The notes under the pieces are model-generated. The model saw only the letters and a program-made list of their open reading frames with translations, did not search any database and was not told the DNA's origin. 14,983 nucleotides of DNA from Chloroflexota bacterium (GTDB taxonomy: Bacteria; Chloroflexota; Anaerolineae; CG2-30-64-16), in assembly GCA_029555885.1 (NCBI GenBank), contig JAKPQT010000523.1, positions 1 to 14,983 of the forward strand, in the 5' to 3' direction. Of the stretch, positions 6,559-12,553 are shown piece after piece (position 1 is the stretch's first letter; the number at the start of each line of letters is the position of its first letter). A program made the position numbers and the translations under genes.

Positions 6559-7536
6559 ATGAAGAAGATGAGAGAGCGGACGAATGGCGCATGGTTCGGC
6601 AAGCGGGCATTGTATGTGGGGCTGCTGCTCGCGATACTGTTCAACGTGCTGCCGATGGCAGGGGTTTCGGCGCACCAGGCTGCTGCGGGGACGCTGCCGG
6701 GTGCCAGCATTAAGGTGCAGGAACAAGCCGGCACGATCGTTTACACGGTGCGGGCCGGCGACACCCTGGCATTGATCGCGCGGCGGTATAACACGACAGT
6801 CGCAGTGCTGGCGCAGCTCAACGGCATCGCCAACCCTAATCGTATCTACATCGGCCAACGGCTGCGCGTGCCGGCCGCGGGAAGCGGTACGCCGGCCAAC
6901 CCGGTGCGCATCAGCTTCCCGGCCGGCGGGATCAGCGCGACGGTGCGGGGCAGTGTCACCTTCCCGAACCGGTCCTGTTACCTGGTGGCAGCGCAGGCCG
7001 GTCAGCACATGACCGTCACTGTCACTTCGGCGGGCCAGGCAGCCAACTTCCTCATCACATCTGTGCGCAACAGTGCGCCGCTCAAGCGCCTGGAGAACGA
7101 AGACCGCACCTGGACTGTGACGCTGCCCGTCACCGGCGACTATCTGATTTGCGTCGCGACGGCCGCTGGCACGGTCTCCTACGACCTGACGGTATCCATC
7201 CCTCCACGGCGCAGCGACGCGGCGCCCATCCGTATCCAGTTTGCGCCCGGCAACACATCGGCCACGGTGCGGGGCAGCGTTACGGGCGTGGAGCGGCAGT
7301 GCTACGTCCTGCGTGCGCTGGCCGGGCAGGTCATGACCGTCACGGTGGGATCTTCAGGCAATACAGCCAGCTTCTCCGCGGTCGGCGCGGATGGTGTCCC
7401 ACTCAAGCGCATGGAAGTGGGCGGGCCTTTCGCGATGATGCCCTTGCACCGGACGCAGGACTACACGGTCTGCGTCGGCATCCCGGCCGGAACGCCGGCG
7501 ACGGTCTACTATGATATGACGGTGGGCGTGAAGTAG
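6559..7536 (+). CDS. Secreted LysM protein with two copies of a beta-rich domain
   Basis: 325 residues. The signal peptide has a basic N-region ([16 protein letters not shown]), a hydrophobic core ([19 protein letters not shown]) and likely cleavage after VSA (residue 38). A LysM domain at about 60-104 ([18 protein letters not shown] to [10 protein letters not shown]) should bind peptidoglycan or related glycan. Two homologous repeats follow, about 115-214 and 223-323, each starting PVRIxF/PIRIxF and sharing SATVRGSV, a Cys (C140, C248), a QxMTVTV strand and a second Cys (C198, C305). Each repeat thus has one Cys pair, consistent with a disulfide outside the cell. The repeats resemble pre-peptidase C-terminal-type beta sandwiches, an inference. 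No catalytic domain is seen. AGGAG sits 10 nt before the ATG at 6559 but only 1 nt before an in-frame ATG at 6550, so 6559 is preferred. A strong terminator follows. Confidence 0.88.
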   Translation: MKKMRERTNGAWFGKRALYVGLLLAILFNVLPMAGVSAHQAAAGTLPGASIKVQEQAGTIVYTVRAGDTLALIARRYNTTVAVLAQLNGIANPNRIYIGQRLRVPAAGSGTPANPVRISFPAGGISATVRGSVTFPNRSCYLVAAQAGQHMTVTVTSAGQAANFLITSVRNSAPLKRLENEDRTWTVTLPVTGDYLICVATAAGTVSYDLTVSIPPRRSDAAPIRIQFAPGNTSATVRGSVTGVERQCYVLRALAGQVMTVTVGSSGNTASFSAVGADGVPLKRMEVGGPFAMMPLHRTQDYTVCVGIPAGTPATVYYDMTVGVK

Positions 7537-7575
7537 CCCGCAGCGCAACGGCGCTGCAAGAGCGCAAGAGGGCAG

Positions 7576-7621
7576 AAAACAGGCGTATTGGGCCACATTG
7601 GGCCTGTATGCGCCTGTTTTT
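7576..7621. terminator. Intrinsic terminator after the LysM gene
   Basis: Perfect 10-bp arms aaaacaggcg (7576-7585) and cgcctgtttt (7611-7620), followed by another T. The inner part also contains two ggcc elements that can pair. The A-run on the left and T-run on the right let it work in both directions. It starts 40 nt after the LysM stop. Confidence 0.8.
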
Positions 7622-7691
7622 GGTGAGCGAATGTGGGAATTTGTAAGCTGACACGCAGAACAGGCATGGTCATCGGCAGCATGCTAGGCGC

Positions 7692-7710
7692 ACATACCAT
7701 GTAGGTATGT
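7692..7710. promoter_or_regulatory. Palindrome upstream of the zinc-ribbon gene
   Basis: Perfect 7-bp arms acatacc (7692-7698) and ggtatgt (7704-7710) with a 5-nt centre, 12 nt before the ribosome site of the small gene at 7737. It could be an operator or an RNA hairpin in the leader; the sequence does not decide. Confidence 0.4.
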
Positions 7711-7736
7711 CTGGACACCACAAAGGAGCGATGAAA

Positions 7737-7895
7737 ATGGATTTCGAAGGATACTGTGTTAAGTGCCGCACGAAGCGGCAAATCAAGGGCGGCGACGTCA
7801 AGGAAACCCCGAACGGCCGCAAGATGGTCCAGGGCGTCTGCCCCGAGTGCAAGACGAAGGTCACCCGGTTCCTCTCCGCGAAGGAATCGAAGTAG
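7737..7895 (+). CDS. DUF5679-type small zinc-ribbon protein
   Basis: 52 residues, MDFEGYCVKCRTKRQIKGG onward. Two CxxC pairs, YCVKC (C7/C10) and VCPEC (C36/C39), with an intervening NGRKMVQG turn, form the zinc ribbon typical of DUF5679 proteins found in Actinobacteria and Chloroflexota. The role is unknown; the basic surface (many Lys/Arg) would suit nucleic acid or ribosome contact, an inference. AAAGGAG lies 8 nt before the ATG at 7737; in-frame ATGs at 7731 (2 nt from the site) and 7707 are less well placed. It stands alone between a terminator and a long inverted repeat. Confidence 0.8.
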   Translation: MDFEGYCVKCRTKRQIKGGDVKETPNGRKMVQGVCPECKTKVTRFLSAKESK

Positions 7896-7910
7896 GCTTT
7901 CAAGGAGTAT

Positions 7911-7979
7911 GAAGGGCCGTCCAGGCTGCTACGTACCTGCAACCGGCAAGTGCGTGAACCGTCCTGAGGACGGCCCTTC
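7911..7979. repeat. Long inverted repeat with a competing internal arm, after the zinc-ribbon gene
   Basis: Perfect 12-bp arms gaagggccgtcc (7911-7922) and ggacggcccttc (7968-7979) enclose a 45-nt loop. The right arm can instead pair locally: ccgtcc (7959-7964) with ggacgg (7968-7973) around a TGA loop. The structure starts 15 nt after the stop at 7895. It may act as a terminator or RNA-stabilising hairpin, although no T-run follows. Confidence 0.6.
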
Positions 7980-8002
7980 GCGCGCCTGCTAACCGAAAAA
8001 GC

Positions 8003-8031
8003 TTGCGGCCAAGCCTGAGCTGTGCTAGACT
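8003..8031 (+). promoter_or_regulatory. Probable promoter of the toxin-antitoxin operon
   Basis: TTGCGG (8003-8008) and TAGACT (8026-8031) are separated by 17 bp. Transcription would start near 8038, giving a leader of about 24 nt before the antitoxin ATG at 8062. Confidence 0.5.
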
Positions 8032-8044
8032 TGAATTGCAAGTC
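8028..8044. promoter_or_regulatory. Candidate operator overlapping the toxin-antitoxin promoter
   Basis: Perfect 6-bp arms gacttg (8028-8033) and caagtc (8039-8044) with a 5-nt centre. It overlaps the end of the -10 and the expected start of transcription, where autorepression by an antitoxin or toxin-antitoxin complex would be expected. A small GGGG-gaa-CCCC hairpin follows at 8047-8057, just before the ATG. Confidence 0.5.
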
Positions 8045-8061
8045 AAGGGGGAACCCCGATC

Positions 8062-8289
8062 ATGTTACAGTCTATTGAAGGCATCACGGACAAGCATGGG
8101 CGGCTTCGCATTCCGAAGGCCGTGAGATTGCCCCGATTTCGCCGCGTCATCATCACGATCCTCGATGAGGAGCCCACTGAGTCCGGTTTGAACGCAACCT
8201 TGTTGAGCGAGGCGGCATTGGCGCGCGATTGGGATCGTCCCGAGGAGGACGCAGCGTGGTCACACCTGGACCAGCTTCCATCGTTGTAA
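8062..8289 (+). CDS. Antitoxin of a type II toxin-antitoxin pair
   Basis: 75 residues. The N-terminal part (MLQSIEGITDKHGRLRIPK, then RRVIITILDEEP) has the two-strand pattern of the DUF2281/AF2212-like antitoxins. The C-terminal part (LLSEAALARDWDRPEEDAAWSHL) is the acidic, Trp-containing tail common in antitoxins of MazE- and VapB-linked pairs, which wraps the toxin. The ATG at 8062 follows a G-rich stretch at 8047-8051, which lies in a small hairpin and could be partly masked. The last 34 nt overlap the toxin gene, so the two are translationally coupled. The family is not certain, but the partner gene makes the role likely. Confidence 0.75.
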   Translation: MLQSIEGITDKHGRLRIPKAVRLPRFRRVIITILDEEPTESGLNATLLSEAALARDWDRPEEDAAWSHLDQLPSL

Positions 8290-8615
8290 TACCATTTCCG
8301 TTCTCCGATCTATCTGGGAACAAGCTGCGACCCGCTGTCGTGCTTGCCAGCGCCGGTCAAAGCGACTGGCTATTATGTCAGATTACGAGCAACCCCTACA
8401 GTGACCCTCTTGCCATCAAACTCACGAGCGAAGCAATGCAGTCAGGCAAGCTGCATGCCACCAGCTTCGCCCGCCCCTTGAAGGTTTTCACTGCGAATGA
8501 AAGTCTGATGGTCAAGCGGGTGGCAATCCTCAACGATGCAAGTTTCCACTCCATCCTGACCGTACTGATTGACACGCTTGCAGGAGGAGTGCCCCATGAT
8601 TCGGACTGTTCCTGA
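8256..8615 (+). CDS. MazF/PemK-family endoribonuclease toxin
   Basis: 119 residues, starting at a GTG with GAGGAGG 7 nt upstream (MVTPGPASIVVIPFPFSDLS). MazF/PemK toxins cut mRNA at short specific sequences. The family pattern is visible: a first strand SIVVIPFPFSD, the LRPAVVL segment with the conserved R25, and ITS (T44/S45) at the place of the second conserved catalytic residue, then LHATSFARPLKVFT and a C-terminal helix (FHSILTVLIDTLAG). Length is normal. It overlaps the antitoxin by 34 nt and the next gene by 20 nt, so all three probably form one coupled unit. The GTG start may keep toxin output below antitoxin, an inference. Confidence 0.85.
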   Translation: MVTPGPASIVVIPFPFSDLSGNKLRPAVVLASAGQSDWLLCQITSNPYSDPLAIKLTSEAMQSGKLHATSFARPLKVFTANESLMVKRVAILNDASFHSILTVLIDTLAGGVPHDSDCS

Positions 8616-10353
8616 GACCACCGGCGAAGGCATTGAGCTATACATCCGCACCTACTACTCCCTGTTGCGCAGTTCCGGCGACATCCGCATCCGGTCGCTT
8701 GAAGAGACGCATGAAGGCATGGGCTCCAGCCTTCATTTGAAGGCGGAGTCGGCGGAGTTCGACGCGGGCGCGTTCATCTATGCGGCGATGCGGCTGCCGC
8801 GGGTGCTGAACGAAGTCAGGCGGGTGGTGATGGGGCAATCGGAAGAGGTCTTCATGCGGGGCGGGCTGCGTGACCTGGGGCAGTGGCAGCGCGTGGATGC
8901 TCCGGCCCGGCGGCGGCGTATGTTGTTCGACGGTGAGGAGACGCTGGCTGCGTTCGTCTCCAGCGTGTCCGACATCGATGACCTGATTCCCTGCCTCACA
9001 GCCTACCAGATCGAGTGGAACAAACTGCATCGAAGGCTGGCAGCAACGCAGCTCGGCCACGACCTGGCTGCGGGCAAGGTCACGGCGAGCGCTGCACGCG
9101 ATGCACTGCGCGAGGCGCTCGGCATCGAGACCGAAGACCTCGAGCGGCTGCAAATGGTCTGGGCCGCAAGCTGGGACGACAAAGTCCGGGCGATTGCCTC
9201 CAGCCCCCTCGACATCCGCCTCAACTCCCTTGCAAGCGGGTTCAATGATTACCGCAAGGCCGTCGAGAACTGGTGGGATGACCTGGTGCGCGCGGCGGAC
9301 GAGACGTACGTCGAATTCCGGCCCACCTACTTTGTTTCCAGCAATCCGCACAGCCTGCCGAACCTGCTCTCGGGCCAGGCGCTAAAGCATCAGGAGGAAA
9401 TCCTCGCCTTCGTGCAGGATGTGAACCCGGAGAACCTGCTGGAGGAATGGGCCGCGCTGAGCGCAGGCCGGACCAGTTGGGCCGCAACAGCCGATGACCT
9501 GGCCGCGGCGGGCGCGAAGGCGAACTTCTTTTATTATGCGCAGCGCGCGTACCTGCGCAACCGTGATGATTTGCAACGCGAGTGGGTCCAGGCGGAGCGT
9601 GCAGCCGGCATCCATCGCTTCGACGAACCTCACGCGCTGGACATCGGGGCGCAGGTCATCGAGCTGCGCGAGCTGGATCCGGCCCGGCTCGACCCCCGGC
9701 TGGCGGTGCCGGGGCTGGAACTGCTGCGCAAGAGCAAGGCGCTGATCGTCAACGTGGACTACCCGCTCGGCTTTGCAGCCTATCATCTTTTGTCGCAGGT
9801 CGCGACGAGCACGACCGACCTGGCCGGCGTGTATGTGATGGGCAAGGCCGCATCGCTCAACGGCCGGGTGGGCGATGTGATGATCCCCAACGTTGTCTAT
9901 GACGAGCACTCGCGCAACACATTCCTGTTCAAGAATACGTTCCTCTCGCAGCATGTCGCGCCCTATCTGCGCTACGGCACGGTGTTCGATAACCAGAAGG
10001 CCGTGACAGTGCGCGGGACATTCCTGCAGAACAGGGAGTTCATGAGCGTGTTCTACCGGGAGGGGTACACCGATCTGGAGATGGAAGCAGGGCCTTATCT
10101 GAGCGCGATCTACGAAGACATCTACCCGCAGCGCTACCCGGTCAACGAGATCGTCAACCTGTTCATCAACGCGCCGTATGACATCGGCGTGCTGCACTAC
10201 GCGTCTGACACGCCGTACAGCCGCCGGCAGAGCCTGCTGAGCAAGAGCCTGAGCTACTTCGGGATGGATGCGACGTATGCGTGCAGCGTGGCGATTGCGC
10301 GACGGATTCTGGAGACGGAGATTCAGCGGGTAGGCGCGGCTGAAGATTTGTAG
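8596..10353 (+). CDS. DUF6909-like protein with nucleoside-phosphorylase-like C-terminal region
   Basis: 585 residues, no signal peptide or membrane segment. AGGAGG lies 8 nt before the ATG at 8596, and the start overlaps the toxin gene by 20 nt. The N-terminal half is helical; FDAGAFIYAAMRLPRVLNEVR (55-75) and PARRRRMLFDGEETLAAFV resemble DUF6909 proteins as I recall them. The C-terminal region (about 380-575) has the order of motifs seen in purine-nucleoside-phosphorylase-like proteins: GVYVMGKAASLNGRVGDVMIPN (411-432), then VTVRGTFLQ, GYTDLEMEAGPYLSAIYE (490-507, like the EMEA nucleoside site) and VLHYASDTP (532-540, like the catalytic SD motif). The function is unknown; nucleoside or nucleotide binding is an inference. 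The stop codon TAG lies in a palindromic repeat. Confidence 0.75.
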   Translation: MIRTVPETTGEGIELYIRTYYSLLRSSGDIRIRSLEETHEGMGSSLHLKAESAEFDAGAFIYAAMRLPRVLNEVRRVVMGQSEEVFMRGGLRDLGQWQRVDAPARRRRMLFDGEETLAAFVSSVSDIDDLIPCLTAYQIEWNKLHRRLAATQLGHDLAAGKVTASAARDALREALGIETEDLERLQMVWAASWDDKVRAIASSPLDIRLNSLASGFNDYRKAVENWWDDLVRAADETYVEFRPTYFVSSNPHSLPNLLSGQALKHQEEILAFVQDVNPENLLEEWAALSAGRTSWAATADDLAAAGAKANFFYYAQRAYLRNRDDLQREWVQAERAAGIHRFDEPHALDIGAQVIELRELDPARLDPRLAVPGLELLRKSKALIVNVDYPLGFAAYHLLSQVATSTTDLAGVYVMGKAASLNGRVGDVMIPNVVYDEHSRNTFLFKNTFLSQHVAPYLRYGTVFDNQKAVTVRGTFLQNREFMSVFYREGYTDLEMEAGPYLSAIYEDIYPQRYPVNEIVNLFINAPYDIGVLHYASDTPYSRRQSLLSKSLSYFGMDATYACSVAIARRILETEIQRVGAAEDL

Positions 10354-10380
10354 AGACGTGCCGCCGACACGTCTCTACAA
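10348..10380. terminator. Palindromic repeat acting as a shared terminator between convergent genes
   Basis: Perfect 13-bp arms ttgtagagacgtg (10348-10360) and cacgtctctacaa (10368-10380) with a 7-nt loop. It lies between the convergent DUF6909-like gene and the phytanoyl-CoA dioxygenase-family gene, 9 nt from the latter's stop. The TAG stop of the DUF6909-like gene (10351-10353) is part of the left arm. The gtagagacg core also occurs at 13924. Confidence 0.7.
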
Positions 10381-10389
10381 GTTAGCTTC

Positions 10390-11223
10390 CTATTCGCTGA
10401 CTTTCTCTACCATTTCGAAGCCGGTGAGCTCAATGTGCTCCACGCCGCCTTCATCAACCCACGTGCCGCACTTCATCCCCTTCGGGCTGGCGTCCAGCTC
10501 GACCGGCGTGCCGTCCATCCTGAGCGCGGGGTGATACCACATGCCGACCTGCTGTGCGTCGCCCTCAATGTAATGGCCGATGAGCGAGCGGCGGAAGCGG
10601 TCGGTCGTGCGGTTGGGCAGTGAGCCGTGTACCACCGAGCCGTTGAAGAAGAGCACGTCGCCCGGCTCCATGACCGCGGCCTCGACGGGCGTGCCTTCCG
10701 GAATCGGCACGGTCACATCGGTGAAGCTCTCCTGGGTGTTGGCCTTGACCGTGCAAAGCAGCGGCCAGTTATGGCTGCCGGGCACGAGCTGCAGGCAGCC
10801 GTTGTCCTCGTCGCAGCGGTCAACGGCCATCCACGCGGCAATGCAGGTTCCCGGCTGCACGCGCAGGTAGTAGTTGTCCTGGTGGAGCGCCTGGCCGCGC
10901 GCGCCCGCGGGCTTGAAATAGAACATCGTTTGCACGGCATAGGGTTCCCTGCCGACGAGGTCCACCATCGCGTCCCGGATGCGCTTGTCGAGCATCCAGT
11001 CCAGGCTGGCCTGGTCCCAGCGGTGCATGTGGATCATGCGCGGGTACTTGAGCAGAGGATCACCCGGCTTCGGCTCGGCAACGGTCCGGCTGGCCTGTGC
11101 GCCCTGCGCATTCAGACCCATGAAATGCTCGCGATAGAAAGCCACCTCTTCGGGCGAGAATAGGCCGCGCACGATGAGATAGCCCTTTTCCTGCCAGGTT
11201 CGTTTCTGTTCTTCGGTCAGCAC
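10390..11223 (-). CDS. Phytanoyl-CoA dioxygenase (PhyH) family Fe(II)/2-oxoglutarate oxygenase
   Basis: 277 residues, cytoplasmic. Members hydroxylate small substrates using Fe(II), oxygen and 2-oxoglutarate; the substrate here is unknown. The double-stranded beta-helix metal site is visible: H114 and D116 in ALHQDNYYLR, distal H199 in VVHGS, and an Arg in RFRRSLIGHYI (211-212) for 2-oxoglutarate. CLQLVPGSHNWPLL (143-156) and MEPGDVLFFNGS (185-196) are typical of the family. The N-terminus (LTEEQKRTWQEKGYLIVRGLFSPEEV) is complete. The start is GTG at 11223, with GGAGGAG 4 nt upstream. A strong palindrome lies 25 nt upstream of it. The gene points the same way as adenosine deaminase but is separated by about 200 nt with a hairpin, so it is probably a separate unit. 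Relatives are often found beside sugar-uptake genes. Confidence 0.92.
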   Translation of the reverse strand: MLTEEQKRTWQEKGYLIVRGLFSPEEVAFYREHFMGLNAQGAQASRTVAEPKPGDPLLKYPRMIHMHRWDQASLDWMLDKRIRDAMVDLVGREPYAVQTMFYFKPAGARGQALHQDNYYLRVQPGTCIAAWMAVDRCDEDNGCLQLVPGSHNWPLLCTVKANTQESFTDVTVPIPEGTPVEAAVMEPGDVLFFNGSVVHGSLPNRTTDRFRRSLIGHYIEGDAQQVGMWYHPALRMDGTPVELDASPKGMKCGTWVDEGGVEHIELTGFEMVEKVSE

Positions 11224-11248
11224 AATGCTCCTCCCCTTTAGTGTATTT

Positions 11249-11268
11249 GTATGGTACGATTACCATAC
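11249..11268. promoter_or_regulatory. 20-bp palindromic operator upstream of the PhyH-family gene
   Basis: Perfect 8-bp arms gtatggta (11249-11256) and taccatac (11261-11268) with a 4-bp centre, 25 nt upstream of the GTG start. The TGGTA...TACCA core resembles sites of GntR-type repressors, an inference. No regulator gene for it is in the window. Confidence 0.6.
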
Positions 11269-11321
11269 TCCTTGCGCGCAGAGTTTCTGCATGCTGGGTT
11301 ACAAGTGGACGGCGGACGAAT

Positions 11322-11427
11322 GAATAGCACGCTGATGACGCTGATCGGACTGATCTATATGATAGATGAAGTTGTCGGCGAGTTTCCAGAGTAATCAGTT
11401 CAATCAGCGTTTATCAGCGTGCTATTC
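11322..11427. repeat. Three-step inverted repeat at the end of the adenosine deaminase gene
   Basis: Three arm pairs nest in register: gaatagcacgctgat (11322-11336) with atcagcgtgctattc (11413-11427), acgctgat (11338-11345) with atcagcgt (11403-11410), and actgat (11349-11354) with atcagt (11394-11399). The loop is about 39 nt. The element is built of atcagcgt-like units. It contains the TAG stop of the deaminase (11424-11422) and probably ends that transcript. Confidence 0.65.
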
Positions 11428-12429
11428 GGCGGTTGTGACTTCGGCATAGCCGGCCAGCAAGCGCGCGATGAGCCGGGCGCGATCTGCGTCGGAGAGGAAG
11501 GCGGCGCGGGCCGCGTTGAGGTTGGCCTGGCGAAAATCGACGGCGGTCCAGCCGAAGGTTGCGGCCAGCCGCTCGTATTCCTGCGTGAGCGTGATATCGG
11601 AGATGGTGCGGGTGTCGGTGTTGATGCCGAGCGACACGCCGGCCCGATATAGCCGGTCCACCGGGTGCCCCGCATAGTCGGGCGCGATGCCGATCTGCAC
11701 GTTGCAACTGGGGCACACCTCCAGGTGGATGCCTGCCTCTCGCAGATGGGCGATGAGCGTGGGATCCTCGATGCTGCGCACGCCGTGGCCGAAGCGAGCA
11801 GGCCGAAAGTGGCGGATCAGTTCCCACATGCTCTCCGGGCCGCGCGCCTCGCCGCCGTGTACGGTGTAGGGAATGCCCTCGCGGGCCACGAACTCGAACG
11901 CGGCCAGGTGCGCGGCCAGCGGGTAGCCCGCTTCGTCGCCCGCAATGTCGAAGGCCGCCACATGCGTATCGCGAAAGGCCGCGGCCAGCTGCACGGTTTC
12001 CAGGCTCTCCGCCTCGGTGAAATGGCGCAGCGTGCAGAGGATCACCCGGGCGCCGATGCCGGTTGCGGTGCTGTTGCGCGCGACCGCACCTGCGACAGCG
12101 GCCACGACCTGCTCGGTACTGAGCCCGCGGCGCGTGTGCAGCAGCGGCGCGAAGCGAATCTCCGCATAGATAACGTTGTCCGCGGCCAACTGGGCGAACA
12201 GGTCCGCCACCGCGAGACGCAATGCCTCCTCCGTTTGCAGCAGCGCGACATGGTTGGGCGGCGTGCGCAGATACTCGGCCAGGTCACGGCACTTGGGCGG
12301 TGCAACGAAATCCTGGCGGAAGCGTGCGGGCGTCACGCTCGGATCGAGCCGCCGGATCAGGTCATAGCTGAGACAGCAGTCGAGGTGCAGGTGCAGCTCG
12401 ACCTTCGGGAGCAGGCGCAGATCGGTCAT
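11422..12429 (-). CDS. Adenosine deaminase family protein
   Basis: 335 residues, a normal length, cytoplasmic TIM barrel. The family deaminates adenosine or related purines (some members act on adenine or modified bases) in purine salvage. Metal ligands are present: H13 and H15 in ELHLHLD, H191 with general-acid E194 in TVHGGEA, H215 in FGHGV and D272 in INTDTRT. Deviations from textbook adenosine deaminase are HLHLDCCLSY in place of HLHLDGS, CPSCN in place of CPxSN, and T273 where a second Asp usually contacts the base. Substrate should therefore be called with care. The ATG at 12429 has GGAGGT 6 nt upstream, and a promoter is visible at 12451-12478. The stop lies in an inverted repeat. It is divergent from the sulfatase. 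Confidence 0.9.
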   Translation of the reverse strand: MTDLRLLPKVELHLHLDCCLSYDLIRRLDPSVTPARFRQDFVAPPKCRDLAEYLRTPPNHVALLQTEEALRLAVADLFAQLAADNVIYAEIRFAPLLHTRRGLSTEQVVAAVAGAVARNSTATGIGARVILCTLRHFTEAESLETVQLAAAFRDTHVAAFDIAGDEAGYPLAAHLAAFEFVAREGIPYTVHGGEARGPESMWELIRHFRPARFGHGVRSIEDPTLIAHLREAGIHLEVCPSCNVQIGIAPDYAGHPVDRLYRAGVSLGINTDTRTISDITLTQEYERLAATFGWTAVDFRQANLNAARAAFLSDADRARLIARLLAGYAEVTTAE

Positions 12430-12450
12430 TAGGTTACCTCCGGAGACATC

Positions 12451-12478
12451 ATTCTAACTGGTGACGCTGCGTGTGCAA
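12451..12478 (-). promoter_or_regulatory. Promoter of the adenosine deaminase gene
   Basis: On the minus strand TTGCAC (12478-12473) and TAGAAT (12456-12451) are 16 bp apart. Transcription would begin near 12444, leaving a leader of about 15 nt that holds the GGAGGT ribosome site. Confidence 0.55.
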
Positions 12479-12488
12479 ACTGCACGCG
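12470..12488. promoter_or_regulatory. Imperfect palindrome over the -35 of the deaminase promoter
   Basis: Arms cgtgtgca (12470-12477) and tgcacgcg (12481-12488) match at 7 of 8 positions around aac; the gtgca/tgcac core is perfect. Its overlap with the -35 suggests a repressor site for the divergent deaminase/sulfatase region. Low to moderate support. Confidence 0.35.
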
Positions 12489-12553
12489 CGTCATAGACAG
12501 CGGTGTGTGCCGGGCGCATACTGACACCATCCATCTCTCACCAAGGAGGCGTC

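Noticed and set aside
8638..9351. 237-residue minus-strand open frame opposite the DUF6909-like gene.
   Set aside because: Antisense shadow with no recognisable family; the plus-strand gene has a strong ribosome site and recognisable motifs.
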